A program made the position numbers and the translations under genes. A stretch of 64,000 nucleotides of DNA from Persicitalea jodogahamensis (GTDB lineage: Bacteria > Bacteroidota > Bacteroidia > Cytophagales > Spirosomataceae). Positions 46,080 through 53,983 of the stretch are shown piece after piece. The notes beneath the pieces were generated by a model, which searched no databases, was not told the DNA's origin, and worked only from the letters and a program-made list of their open reading frames with translations. The stretch's first letter is position 1, and each line of letters begins with the position of its first letter. Where the stretch lies: the NCBI RefSeq assembly GCF_014651615.1, contig NZ_BMXF01000001.1, positions 496,001-560,000 on the forward strand. Reading direction: 5' to 3'.

Positions 46080-46961
46080 ATGGCAAGCTTAAAAGAAGTA
46101 CGTAACCGCATAGTCTCGGTTAGCTCTACCCAGCAGATCACCCGCGCCATGAAAATGGTGGCGGCGGCGAAGTTGCGCCGTGCGCAGGACAACATTATAC
46201 AGATGCGGCCCTATGCTCAAAAACTGGGCGAAATGCTGGCAACAGTATCATCGGGTAGCGAGACCGGTTCTGACAGCCCATTCGGCCAGACGCGGTCTGT
46301 AGAGAAGGTGTTGCTGATTCTGGTGACCTCTGATCGGGGATTGTGTGGTGCATTCAACACCAATGTCATCAAAGCCGCAATGGCTCACATTGAGGCCAAC
46401 TATGCCGATCTGGCACGTCAGGGGAAGGTAGAGGTTTTGGCTATCGGTAAAAAAGGAGCCGAAGGCATGACCCGCCGGGGCTTCAAGGTGAATGCGGCTT
46501 ATCAGGGCATCTTTACGCAACTCAGCTTTGTGGCTGTGAAAGAGGCTGCCGAAGCAGCGATGGCGATGTTTGCCAATGGCCAGTATGATCGCGTTGATCT
46601 GATATTCAACGAATTCAAGAACGTCGCTACCCAAATTATCCGTACCGAGCAGTTTTTGCCCATTGCGTCTGACCCAGCCAACGGGCAGGGCGGTCGACCG
46701 AATATCAACTATACCTTTGAGCCGGATGAGGAGCAGATCGTCAACGAACTGATCCCCAAATCGCTTAAAATACAATTGTACCGGGCAGTGTTGGAATCCA
46801 ACGCCTCGGAACATGGTGCCAGGATGACTGCCATGGATAAGGCCACCGACAACGCCCAGGAACTTTTGAAAGACCTGCGGCTCGTCTACAACCGGACACG
46901 TCAGGCAGCTATTACCAAAGAAATTCTGGAAATCGTGGGTGGAGCGGAAGCTTTGGCATAA
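46080..46961 (+). CDS. atpG: F1 ATP synthase subunit gamma
   Basis: AtpG is the central rotating stalk of F1. The 293-residue protein has the N-terminal coil (MASLKEVRNRIVSVSSTQQI, TRAMKMVAAAKLRRAQ), the central alpha/beta domain (LLILVTSDRGLCGAFNTNVI) and the C-terminal coil with the family signature RMTAMDKATDNAQELLKDL. It ends at EIVGGAEALA. Length is normal. It is co-transcribed with atpA and followed by a strong terminator; atpD and atpC are not in this window. Confidence 0.97.
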   Translation: MASLKEVRNRIVSVSSTQQITRAMKMVAAAKLRRAQDNIIQMRPYAQKLGEMLATVSSGSETGSDSPFGQTRSVEKVLLILVTSDRGLCGAFNTNVIKAAMAHIEANYADLARQGKVEVLAIGKKGAEGMTRRGFKVNAAYQGIFTQLSFVAVKEAAEAAMAMFANGQYDRVDLIFNEFKNVATQIIRTEQFLPIASDPANGQGGRPNINYTFEPDEEQIVNELIPKSLKIQLYRAVLESNASEHGARMTAMDKATDNAQELLKDLRLVYNRTRQAAITKEILEIVGGAEALA

Positions 46962-46986
46962 GAAATAGTTGACCCTCCTTTTGATA

Positions 46987-47024
46987 GGGAAGCACATGCG
47001 AAAGCGATGCTTCCCTTCTTTTTT
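46987..47024 (+). terminator. Terminator after atpAG
   Basis: GGGAAGCA (46987-46994) and TGCTTCCC (47008-47015) form a perfect 8-bp stem, extended inside by partly complementary GCG/CGC, and are followed by TTCTTTTTT. It lies 26 bp after the atpG stop. Confidence 0.85.
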
Positions 47025-47224
47025 GAATTGGAAGTTGGTTTCGAAGCAAGAGTGGAGTGGTGGGGCGCTCAAAAATTATGAACGAAGTTTCAATGCTTCG
47101 AGTTTACTTTATCAATTATTTGGACTAGTAGTAACCACGGTAAACCGCTGGTACCATATTTGTCCCAGTGTCTGTTCGAAATTGTTTAGTTTGTTTTCAT
47201 TTCATCAAAAAGATAAACCTTATT

Positions 47225-47953
47225 ATGCGTAATCAATCAATAGTGAAATTACTCGGGCTGTTTGCCTTCGTCCTGGTACTCAATACGGCTCAGGCCCAGT
47301 CAGTGGATGAAGTCATCGACAAGCATGTGGCCGCAATGGGTGGTGACAAGTACTCCAGCATTAAGGGTTTGAAGATGGAGGCAACGGCTCAGATCATGGG
47401 CATGGACCTTCCTTCGACGACTACCATTGTGCAGGGACGCGGAATGCGCAGCGAAACGACGGTGCAGGGGTCGGCCATTGTGCAGGCGATCGACGGCGAG
47501 ACGGGCTGGATGATTAACCCCATGGCCGGCCAAACTACTGCGATGGCCTTGCCCGAGGATCAGGTGAAGATGTCAGCCGGGCAGTTGGATCTGACGGGAC
47601 TATACAACTACAAAGCCAAGGGTCATAAGGCTGAGCTAATGGGTGAGGAAACCGTGGAAGGCGCACCCATGTATGTGGTGAAAGTTGATATGGCCAATGG
47701 AGCTACGGCGACGCATTACATTTCCAAGGATACCTATTATATCCTCAAATCGGTTATCAATACCGAAGTACAGGGACAGGCAGTAGAAGTGAAAACCAAT
47801 TTTTCCAACTTCAAGCAGGTGGACGGAGTGACCTTTCCCTTCACGACTGAAATTGAATCGCCTGCCATGCCGGGCGTGATGACAATGATGGTTAATAACG
47901 TGCAGGTGAATCCTACGGTGGACGAGAGCATTTTTGCGATGCCGAAGAACTAG
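47225..47953 (+). CDS. Exported outer-membrane lipoprotein-sorting-like protein
   Basis: The 242-residue product has a signal peptide (MRNQSIVKLLGLFAFVLVLN, TAQAQ). The mature protein is a continuous beta-rich domain resembling the LolA/LppX half-barrel (VDEVIDKHVAAMGGDKYSSI, TTTIVQGRGMRSETTVQG, YYILKSVINTEVQGQAVEV, FKQVDGVTFPFTTEIES). Such folds carry lipids or lipoproteins across the periplasm, but this one is a distant member and its cargo is not known. The ATG at 47225 is chosen because it begins the signal; the frame is open further upstream to 47168. It is monocistronic, with a terminator downstream. Confidence 0.75.
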   Translation: MRNQSIVKLLGLFAFVLVLNTAQAQSVDEVIDKHVAAMGGDKYSSIKGLKMEATAQIMGMDLPSTTTIVQGRGMRSETTVQGSAIVQAIDGETGWMINPMAGQTTAMALPEDQVKMSAGQLDLTGLYNYKAKGHKAELMGEETVEGAPMYVVKVDMANGATATHYISKDTYYILKSVINTEVQGQAVEVKTNFSNFKQVDGVTFPFTTEIESPAMPGVMTMMVNNVQVNPTVDESIFAMPKN

Positions 47954-47999
47954 ACAGGTTCAGGTTACGCGATCGAGTACTTTCGTATTCTGGATTTCG

Positions 48000-48030
48000 A
48001 GCCGCCCGCCTTCCGGTGGGCGGCTTTTTT
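48000..48030 (+). terminator. Terminator after the LolA-like gene
   Basis: AGCCGCCCGCC (48000-48010) pairs with GGTGGGCGGCT (48015-48025) across an TTCC loop with one wobble. T-rich sequence follows to 48030. Confidence 0.88.
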
Positions 48031-48155
48031 GTGGGAAATTTTAATTATCTATAGAAAATATTCCCCAACTACTGCAGAACTATTGGTGATGCCGGGACGG
48101 AACGGTTCTTTTTGAAGCTCTTAAATAGAAATTTGTCAACTAAACTAACTATATA

Positions 48156-48332
48156 ATGGCACGTAAAAGAGGAGAACCCGCAATACCCGGTACCGGGAAA
48201 GAGCTTTTGGAACCGCCCGTATATCCGTCATTCCCCAAGAATACGCCTAAAACTACGCCACCTTCCGAGGAGTCGGATGGTACGCCTGGGAAAGTACCCG
48301 ATCGGGATACTGATCGCGAGGGAGGGATTTGA
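48156..48332 (+). CDS. 58-residue proline-rich protein, unknown function
   Basis: A short frame runs from ATG 48156 to TGA 48330-48332. The product starts MARKRGEPAIPGTGKELLEP, has about one-fifth proline, and ends in a charged tail (GKVPDRDTDREGGI). It has no signal peptide, cysteine or membrane segment and is likely disordered. It is supported as a gene by its position between two strong terminators (48000-48030 and 48353-48390), so it has its own transcription unit. No family is recognised. Confidence 0.6.
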   Translation: MARKRGEPAIPGTGKELLEPPVYPSFPKNTPKTTPPSEESDGTPGKVPDRDTDREGGI

Positions 48333-48352
48333 GCTGCTGATATTGAGAATGT

Positions 48353-48390
48353 TAAGGCCAGATACTATACGTATTTGGCCTTTTTTTTTA
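48353..48390 (+). terminator. Terminator after the 58-residue protein gene
   Basis: AAGGCCA (48354-48360) pairs with TGGCCTT (48376-48382) around a 15-nt partly self-complementary loop. The stem is followed by a T-run to 48390. Confidence 0.85.
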
Positions 48391-48467
48391 TCCAGGCAAA
48401 CTTTTTTTTATTATTGTGTGTATATACATCAATTGTAATCACATTAATAATCCTTTTTTCAAAAATC

Positions 48468-49007
48468 ATGGAAACAGCAACAAAAACGGTTTGGAACATT
48501 GACCCTACCCATTCCGAAATCCAGTTCAAAGTGAAACATTTGGTCATTTCAACTGTAACAGGTCATTTTCGACAGTTTGAAGGCACGGTAGAAACGGATG
48601 GCGAGGATTTCAGCACGGCGGAAATCGCTTTCAGTGCCGATACCGTCAGCGTGGATACCAATCAGGAACAACGCGACCAGCACCTGCGCACAGCAGAATT
48701 TTTCGACGTGGAAAAATTCCCGAAAATGACCTTTGTATCGACTAATGTAAAAAAGGTAGGAGATGACGATTACATTATCACCGGAGACTTGACGATCAAG
48801 GACACTACCAAATCGGTAGAGCTGAAAGCGGAGCATGGCGGCTACATGACCGACTTTTACGGAAACTACAAAGCGGGATTTGAAGTAACCGGTAAAATCA
48901 ATCGCAAAGACTTCGGCCTAGTGTGGGGCGGCGTAACCGAGGCAGGCGGAATTGTCGTGAGCGACGATGTCAAGCTTGAGTTTAACATTCAGGTGGCTAA
49001 GGCTTAA
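48468..49007 (+). CDS. YceI family lipocalin-like protein
   Basis: YceI proteins are small beta-barrel lipid- or isoprenoid-binding proteins. The 179-residue product starts METATKTVWNIDPTHSEIQF and shows the family landmarks: DPTHSEIQFKVKHL, the DQHLRTAEFFDVEKFPKMTF strand-loop and the terminal DDVKLEFNIQVAKA. It has no signal peptide, so it is probably cytoplasmic, like several Bacteroidota homologues. An in-frame hydrophobic extension upstream begins inside the preceding terminator and is not accepted. It is monocistronic with its own terminator. Confidence 0.92.
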   Translation: METATKTVWNIDPTHSEIQFKVKHLVISTVTGHFRQFEGTVETDGEDFSTAEIAFSADTVSVDTNQEQRDQHLRTAEFFDVEKFPKMTFVSTNVKKVGDDDYIITGDLTIKDTTKSVELKAEHGGYMTDFYGNYKAGFEVTGKINRKDFGLVWGGVTEAGGIVVSDDVKLEFNIQVAKA

Positions 49008-49027
49008 TCAGGCCCAAAATATCCGAA

Positions 49028-49076
49028 AGGGTGAATGAGTGATTGTTTCAAATCACTCATTCACCCTATTTCTTTT
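49028..49076 (+). terminator. Terminator after the YceI gene
   Basis: AGGGTGAATGAGTGATT (49028-49044) pairs perfectly with AATCACTCATTCACCCT (49051-49067) around a 6-nt loop. It is followed by ATTTCTTTT. The 17-bp stem shares GAATGAGTGAT with the hairpin between atpA and atpG. Confidence 0.85.
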
Positions 49077-49202
49077 CAGGGGTTCAGGAGTCGCACGATG
49101 TCACCACGTCTGCCGCTGATTTTTAGCGCTGGAAATTTTTACATAATCATATCAGCGGTTTGACTAGCCAAGTTTGTTCTGTTCCGGTATTTCTTCGTAA
49201 TA

Positions 49203-50222
49203 TTGGCAAAAAAAGCAACTGGTTCCTTGATTATAGAAACGCGTGCCTACGCCCGAGCCGGGCTGCTCGGCAACCCTTCGGATGGTTTTTTCGGCAAGAC
49301 GATTTCGGTGTCTGTGCGTAACTTCGGCACCTCGATTTCCCTCTACGAGTCTCCCGAATTGCACATTGAGCCACAGCCGCAGGATAGTAGTACTTTCAAA
49401 AGTGTGTATCATCTGCGCGACTCAGTGAGTATGCTGGGCTATAACGGGGGAATCCCACTTATCAAGGCAGGTATCAAAAAGTTTGCGGAGTATTGCGAAC
49501 AGAACGGTATTCGGTTACCCAATCGCAACTTCACCGTCCGTTACCGCTCGTCGATACCCCGGCAGGTAGGTATGTCGGGTTCCAGCGCCATAGTCGTGGC
49601 GCTGTTCCGGGCTTTGATCCAGTTCTACAAGGTGGAAATCCCGTTGGAACACCTCCCTCAACTCGTGCTTAATTCCGAAACTGAAGAATTGGGCATTGCG
49701 GCAGGTTTGCAGGATCGCGTCATTCAGTGCTACGAGGGCTGCGTCTATATGAATTTTGATAAAGAACTCATCGAAAAGCAGGGGTACGGTGAATATGAGC
49801 GCCTTAACCCTGCCCTGCTGCCCAAGCTTTATGTTGCTTACAATACCCACCTGAGCAAGGTATCGGGCAAAGTACACAGTGATGTGCGCGCCCGATTTGA
49901 CCGGGGCGAAGCCGAAGTGAAAGATGTGCTCAACCAGATTGCGCAACGCGCCGCTGAGGGTCGCGCAGCCCTACTAGAGGGTCGTCCCGACGACCTGCAC
50001 GATCTTATCAACCAGAATTTTGACCTTCGATGCCAGATTTACAATGTATCGGAATCCAATAAGCAGCTGATCGCTGCGGCCCGAAGCTGCGGTGCATCCG
50101 CTAAATTCGCCGGATCGGGCGGAACGATTATCGGTACTTACCGTGACGACGATATGCTCAACCGCCTGTTCGTAGAACTTAAGAAGCACAACGCCCGGGT
50201 GGTGAAGCCTTTTGTAGTATAG
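49203..50222 (+). CDS. Glucuronokinase-like GHMP sugar kinase
   Basis: GHMP kinases phosphorylate sugars at C1. The 339-residue protein opens with RAYARAGLLGNPSDGFFGKT, the substrate-side motif I associate with plant glucuronokinase. The GHMP phosphate-binding loop PRQVGMSGSSA is at 119-129. Other matching blocks are GIAAGLQDRVIQCYEG, KVSGKVHSDVRARFDRG and the C-terminal GASAKFAGSGGTIIG. From those motifs the likely reaction is glucuronate (or a related sugar) to its 1-phosphate. The start is TTG at 49203. galU follows 123 bp downstream, which fits a kinase-pyrophosphorylase salvage route to a UDP-sugar. Substrate identity is inferred. Confidence 0.8.
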   Translation: MAKKATGSLIIETRAYARAGLLGNPSDGFFGKTISVSVRNFGTSISLYESPELHIEPQPQDSSTFKSVYHLRDSVSMLGYNGGIPLIKAGIKKFAEYCEQNGIRLPNRNFTVRYRSSIPRQVGMSGSSAIVVALFRALIQFYKVEIPLEHLPQLVLNSETEELGIAAGLQDRVIQCYEGCVYMNFDKELIEKQGYGEYERLNPALLPKLYVAYNTHLSKVSGKVHSDVRARFDRGEAEVKDVLNQIAQRAAEGRAALLEGRPDDLHDLINQNFDLRCQIYNVSESNKQLIAAARSCGASAKFAGSGGTIIGTYRDDDMLNRLFVELKKHNARVVKPFVV

Positions 50223-50345
50223 GGGTTCGGCTGCTTTACCCTTGCAGCCATTTTCTCGTATGGACTTCAATATCAATAGGAGGATATTCCATTTTATCTA
50301 AAAAAATAAGCCGATCGCCGAAAGCCGACGGCCAAAAGCCAAAAT

Positions 50346-51209
50346 ATGATTCGTAAAGCCGTTATTCCCGCCGCCGGACTAGGCACCCGCTTTCTGCCCG
50401 CCACCAAGTCCATGCCCAAGGAAATGTTGCCCATCATCGATATCCCGACGATCCAATATGTCGTGCAGGAAGCTGTGGACTCAGGGATCGAGGACATTCT
50501 GATTATCTCCGGCAAAGGAAAACGGGCCATCGAGGACCACTTCGATCGCAACTTCGAACTGGAAGCCCGTTTGGAAGAAAAGGAAGACCAGGCCTGGCAT
50601 ACCGAAATGCGCCGCCTGGCCGACATGGCCAATATCCATTTTGTGCGCCAAAAGGAAGCCAATGGCCTGGGCGATGCTATCCATTATGCCCGCCATCACG
50701 TAGGCGACGAACCCTTTGCCGTACTTCTGGGGGATACGATTATGGATTCGGTCATTCCGGTTACGCAGCAATTGATGGATACCTACGAGCAATATGGCGG
50801 TTCGGTAATTGCGGTGGAAGAAGTTCCCGCTGATAAGGTTGACCGCTACGGGATTGTCGGAGGCGACGCTCTGAGTGATATCATTCTTGAACTGAAAACC
50901 CTGATTGAAAAGCCGGCAATTGGCAGCGCTCCTTCCAATCTCGCCATCGCAGGGCGCTACATTCTGACCCCTGACATTTTTCAGACCATCGAGAAAACGC
51001 CTAAAGGAAAGGGCGGCGAAATTCAGCTTACCGACTCGCTACTTTTACTGCTGCGCCGAGAGAACATCTACGCCCACCGCATCGAAGGCCAGCGCCATGA
51101 CATTGGCAATAAGCTGGATTTTCTGAAAACGACCGTCGCTTTTGCCCTGAAACGCAAAGAGTTTGCGGGGCCGTTTCGGGAGTTTTTGATGGAAATTCTG
51201 GCGAAGTAA
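50346..51209 (+). CDS. galU: UTP-sugar-1-phosphate uridylyltransferase, GalU type
   Basis: The 287-residue enzyme forms a UDP-sugar and pyrophosphate from UTP and a sugar 1-phosphate, classically glucose 1-phosphate. It shows the nucleotide-binding loop AAGLGTRFLPATKSMPKEML, ADMANIHFVRQKEANGLGDA, LLGDTIMDS with the metal-binding Asp, the VDRYGIVGG segment, and KGKGGEIQLTDSLLLLLRRE. Length is normal. Standing beside a glucuronokinase-like gene, it may use glucuronate 1-phosphate as well as, or instead of, glucose 1-phosphate; the sequence alone does not decide. A low-complexity GCCGAAAGCC-type patch precedes its ATG, and a terminator follows. Confidence 0.93.
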   Translation: MIRKAVIPAAGLGTRFLPATKSMPKEMLPIIDIPTIQYVVQEAVDSGIEDILIISGKGKRAIEDHFDRNFELEARLEEKEDQAWHTEMRRLADMANIHFVRQKEANGLGDAIHYARHHVGDEPFAVLLGDTIMDSVIPVTQQLMDTYEQYGGSVIAVEEVPADKVDRYGIVGGDALSDIILELKTLIEKPAIGSAPSNLAIAGRYILTPDIFQTIEKTPKGKGGEIQLTDSLLLLLRRENIYAHRIEGQRHDIGNKLDFLKTTVAFALKRKEFAGPFREFLMEILAK

Positions 51210-51283
51210 GCTAGTCAAGATCCAGATTCTCTTCCCGCTATGCCTCTCCGGTAGCCTCCTGTTTATACATTTTGTAAGTACTT

Positions 51284-51322
51284 AGTGAAAACCCTAACAA
51301 GCCAAAGTTTAGGGTTTTCACT
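51284..51322 (+). terminator. Terminator after galU
   Basis: AGTGAAAACCCTAA (51284-51297) pairs perfectly with TTAGGGTTTTCACT (51309-51322) around an 11-nt loop. A weak AT-rich tail follows. It lies 75 bp after the galU stop. Confidence 0.75.
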
Positions 51323-51328
51323 ATTATA

Positions 51329-51375
51329 TTGGTGTCTTATTAAATCCTACTTTTGCTACACAAAATTCAATTTTG
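51329..51375 (+). promoter_or_regulatory. Promoter and palindrome for the mannan-locus regulator
   Basis: TACTTTTG (51348-51355) matches the TAnnTTTG -7 box, with a TTG at 51329-51331 near the -33 position. CAAAATTCAATTTTG (51361-51375), a palindrome centred just past the expected start site, is a candidate operator. The predicted leader before the regulator ATG is about 105 nt. Confidence 0.5.
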
Positions 51376-51466
51376 CGAAACAAAACGTAGAAAAACCCAA
51401 TTGTCACTAGGCAGACTTCCAACCAAAGCCAATCCTGCACCGTCCCTGATCACTGAAAGGCCAGCC

Positions 51467-52114
51467 ATGATACGCGTATTGATAGCCGATGACCACAATG
51501 TATTTGTCGAAGGCATAGAGTCGCTCATTTCTGGTTCGGAGGACATTGAAGTGAGAGAACGGTGCTACACGGTAGAATCGGTGATGGAGCGGCTGAGTAA
51601 CGCCGAAATGGATGTCGTTCTGCTGGACATTTCCTTCCCACAGATAGAAGCGGGGCTGGGTTTGTGTGAATACATTACTCAGACTTATCCGACCGTCAAG
51701 GTCATAGCCCTGACGATGCACGATGATGCGAGTCTGATCAAGCGGGTGGTGAAGAAAGGCGCAAAGGGGTACTTGCTGAAAAACACCACCAAAGTGGAGC
51801 TGCTTCAGGCCATCAGGGCCGTGTATCAGGAAAAGCAGTATTTCAACGAAACGATTACGCATATCCTGCTCAACGATGAGCCCCAGAGCCGTAAATCAGC
51901 CGCCGGAGTGGCATTGAAGCCAAAGCTCACACCTCGAGAGTCAGAGGTGTTGGCGCTGATTGCACAGGGGCTGACCACCCAGCAAATGGCGGCTCAGATG
52001 TTTGTGAGTGCCAAGGCTGTGGAGTTTCATCGCAGCAGTCTGCTTATGAAGTTTGGGGTTCCGAATACGGCGCTTTTGATCAAAACTGCCATGGAACTGC
52101 ATTTGATTGCGTGA
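51467..52114 (+). CDS. NarL/LuxR-type response regulator
   Basis: The 215-residue protein has a receiver domain (MIRVLIADDHNVFVEGIESL; phospho-acceptor D54 in VVLLDISFP; K in GYLLKN) and a LuxR helix-turn-helix domain (LTPRESEVLALIAQGLTTQQ, MAAQMFVSAKAVEFHRSSLL). It binds DNA when phosphorylated by the sensor kinase encoded 30 bp downstream. The start is the ATG at 51467, where the receiver fold begins; the longer frame from 51353 overlaps the promoter. Together they directly precede a mannan-type utilisation locus and probably control it. Confidence 0.94.
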   Translation: MIRVLIADDHNVFVEGIESLISGSEDIEVRERCYTVESVMERLSNAEMDVVLLDISFPQIEAGLGLCEYITQTYPTVKVIALTMHDDASLIKRVVKKGAKGYLLKNTTKVELLQAIRAVYQEKQYFNETITHILLNDEPQSRKSAAGVALKPKLTPRESEVLALIAQGLTTQQMAAQMFVSAKAVEFHRSSLLMKFGVPNTALLIKTAMELHLIA

Positions 52115-52144
52115 TCAGTTCCACGAGTTGAATTTAACTACTGA

Positions 52145-53923
52145 ATGAAACCTGCTTTCTGGCATGATACGCTACGGGTACTCTGGATTTTCGTACTGAC
52201 CCTGCTCTGGTCAAACGGCGAATGCCAGACGATACTGTCTGTGGGCGAACCGGCAGAAGTCGATAGCGTCAAACAACGAATCAGTCAGTTGGTACAGGAG
52301 AGAAAACACGGTCAGGTAGCCCTTTCGTATGACTACCTGGGAAAGTTATATCACCAGCAATATGGCTATAACAAACATTCCCTGGATGCGTACTTCAAAG
52401 GTTTGCATTACTACGGCTTGCAAGGCGATTCGCTGGGCTATTACAGTGAATATATCGTGATCGGAGACTACTATGCTCATGATTATTTTATGCAGGCTAC
52501 AGCTGAGGATTACCTTCAGAAGGCCCGGAGGTACTTTGCACGGGCTGGCAACATTCCCAAGGTAATCGAAAGCCGGCTGGGGCTGGCCAATATTGCCCAG
52601 AAAAAAGAACCTCTGCCCGCCAATCTGATCACTGAATTGCGCAAAACGGAACAAATGAGCGCCCAATACAGGCAGCCCCAATCCCAGGCCTATGCTCTCA
52701 ATCTGTTGGCCAACACCTATTCAAGGGCAAAAATGCCGGATTCAGCCGAGTACTATGCCAATCGTAGTTTGAAAATCGCCAACTCGCTGGATATCAAATG
52801 GCTTATTGCCCTGAACCATTTTTATCTGGGGCTGGTGCATCAGTTTAGAAACGAGTCAAGAGAGGCTATTGGCTTCTACCAGAAGAGCGTGGATATTGCC
52901 AAATCAGAAAACGATCTGTCGATGCTGCGGGAGTTGTCCCGGCACACTGCCGACAGCTACGCGCGGCTGGGTGACTACGAAAATGCCTATAAGGCTTCTG
53001 TATTGACACTGGATTATGCCAACCGCTTTAATACCTCGGAGCAGACCAAAAGCATCCGGCTGCAGGAATACGAAAGCCAGATCAAAAACCTGGCGATCGA
53101 GAAGCAATTGGTGGAAGAGCAGAACCGAAGCCAGCGCGTTCTCAATACGCTGTTAGCTGTTGGGTTGATTATTAGCGTATTAGGCGTAGGGGCGTTGATT
53201 TTTTTGCGTCGTCAGCAAAAGCTGATTGCGCACCAGGAAACGGTCATTGCCCAACAACAGATTCGGGAACTGGAACTGAAATCGTTACGCGCTATGATCG
53301 AAGGACAGGAAGGTGAACGCAGCCGTATCGCCCGGGACCTGCACGACGGGTTGGGCATTCAGTTGTCTCGAATCAAGCTTTTTGTCGAAGCACACGAAGA
53401 ACAATTGCCCCTGAGTGTCAAGGAGCCTTTAAACCAGTTTCTGGACGAAGCCTGTACCGAAACGCGCTTGATTTCCAGTAACCTGCGGCCTTATTCGCTT
53501 TCCACGTTTGGATTCATTCCGGCGCTGGAAGATTTGGTGCAAAAGCTAAATCTGGTCAACGAAACCGAATTGGTGTTGGAACATTACGGCGAGATGCCGC
53601 CGCTGGCCAACGAAGCGTCTGTGATGATCTATCGGGTAGTTCAGGAGTTGCTCAATAACGCGCTCAAACACGCTGATGCCCGGACCATCGCCGTGCAGGT
53701 GATGGCCAGTAACGAAACTACCCTCATCAGCGTGGATGACGACGGGCGCGGGGCCGACTTCGAACAGGAGTCACTAGCCGGCGACGGAATCGCCAACATC
53801 CATTCCCGCATTGCTTTTCTGGGTGGGCAGGTCATGTGGCAGAGTGAACCAGGCAAGGGAACATCCGTGATGATTTCACTTCCTATGGAGAAGTTGCTAA
53901 AACCGGCCTTGATTAAGGCTTGA
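52145..53923 (+). CDS. TPR sensor histidine kinase, HisKA_3 type
   Basis: The 592-residue kinase has a signal or first membrane segment (RVLWIFVLTLLWSNGEC), a periplasmic tetratricopeptide region (about 60-305, for example YALNLLANTYSRAKMPDSAE) and a coil. One membrane helix (TLLAVGLIISVLGVGALIFL) precedes HisKA_3 with H400 in ERSRIARDLHDGLG and a HATPase domain (VVQELLNNALKHADA, DDDGRGADF). The periplasmic TPR part presumably senses a signal or protein partner rather than binding sugar in a propeller, as hybrid PUL regulators do. It is the partner of the NarL regulator upstream and lies 60 bp before susC. Confidence 0.92.
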   Translation: MKPAFWHDTLRVLWIFVLTLLWSNGECQTILSVGEPAEVDSVKQRISQLVQERKHGQVALSYDYLGKLYHQQYGYNKHSLDAYFKGLHYYGLQGDSLGYYSEYIVIGDYYAHDYFMQATAEDYLQKARRYFARAGNIPKVIESRLGLANIAQKKEPLPANLITELRKTEQMSAQYRQPQSQAYALNLLANTYSRAKMPDSAEYYANRSLKIANSLDIKWLIALNHFYLGLVHQFRNESREAIGFYQKSVDIAKSENDLSMLRELSRHTADSYARLGDYENAYKASVLTLDYANRFNTSEQTKSIRLQEYESQIKNLAIEKQLVEEQNRSQRVLNTLLAVGLIISVLGVGALIFLRRQQKLIAHQETVIAQQQIRELELKSLRAMIEGQEGERSRIARDLHDGLGIQLSRIKLFVEAHEEQLPLSVKEPLNQFLDEACTETRLISSNLRPYSLSTFGFIPALEDLVQKLNLVNETELVLEHYGEMPPLANEASVMIYRVVQELLNNALKHADARTIAVQVMASNETTLISVDDDGRGADFEQESLAGDGIANIHSRIAFLGGQVMWQSEPGKGTSVMISLPMEKLLKPALIKA

Positions 53924-53983
53924 TTTATAAGAGTTTACTCACGAAGTCAAAATTGCCAACAACACAATTATCTACCAATTCTA

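Noticed and set aside
48375-48467. Hydrophobic N-terminal extension of the YceI protein as a membrane anchor
   Set aside because: It would start with TTG inside the arm of the preceding terminator; the hydrophobicity comes from AT-rich non-coding sequence.
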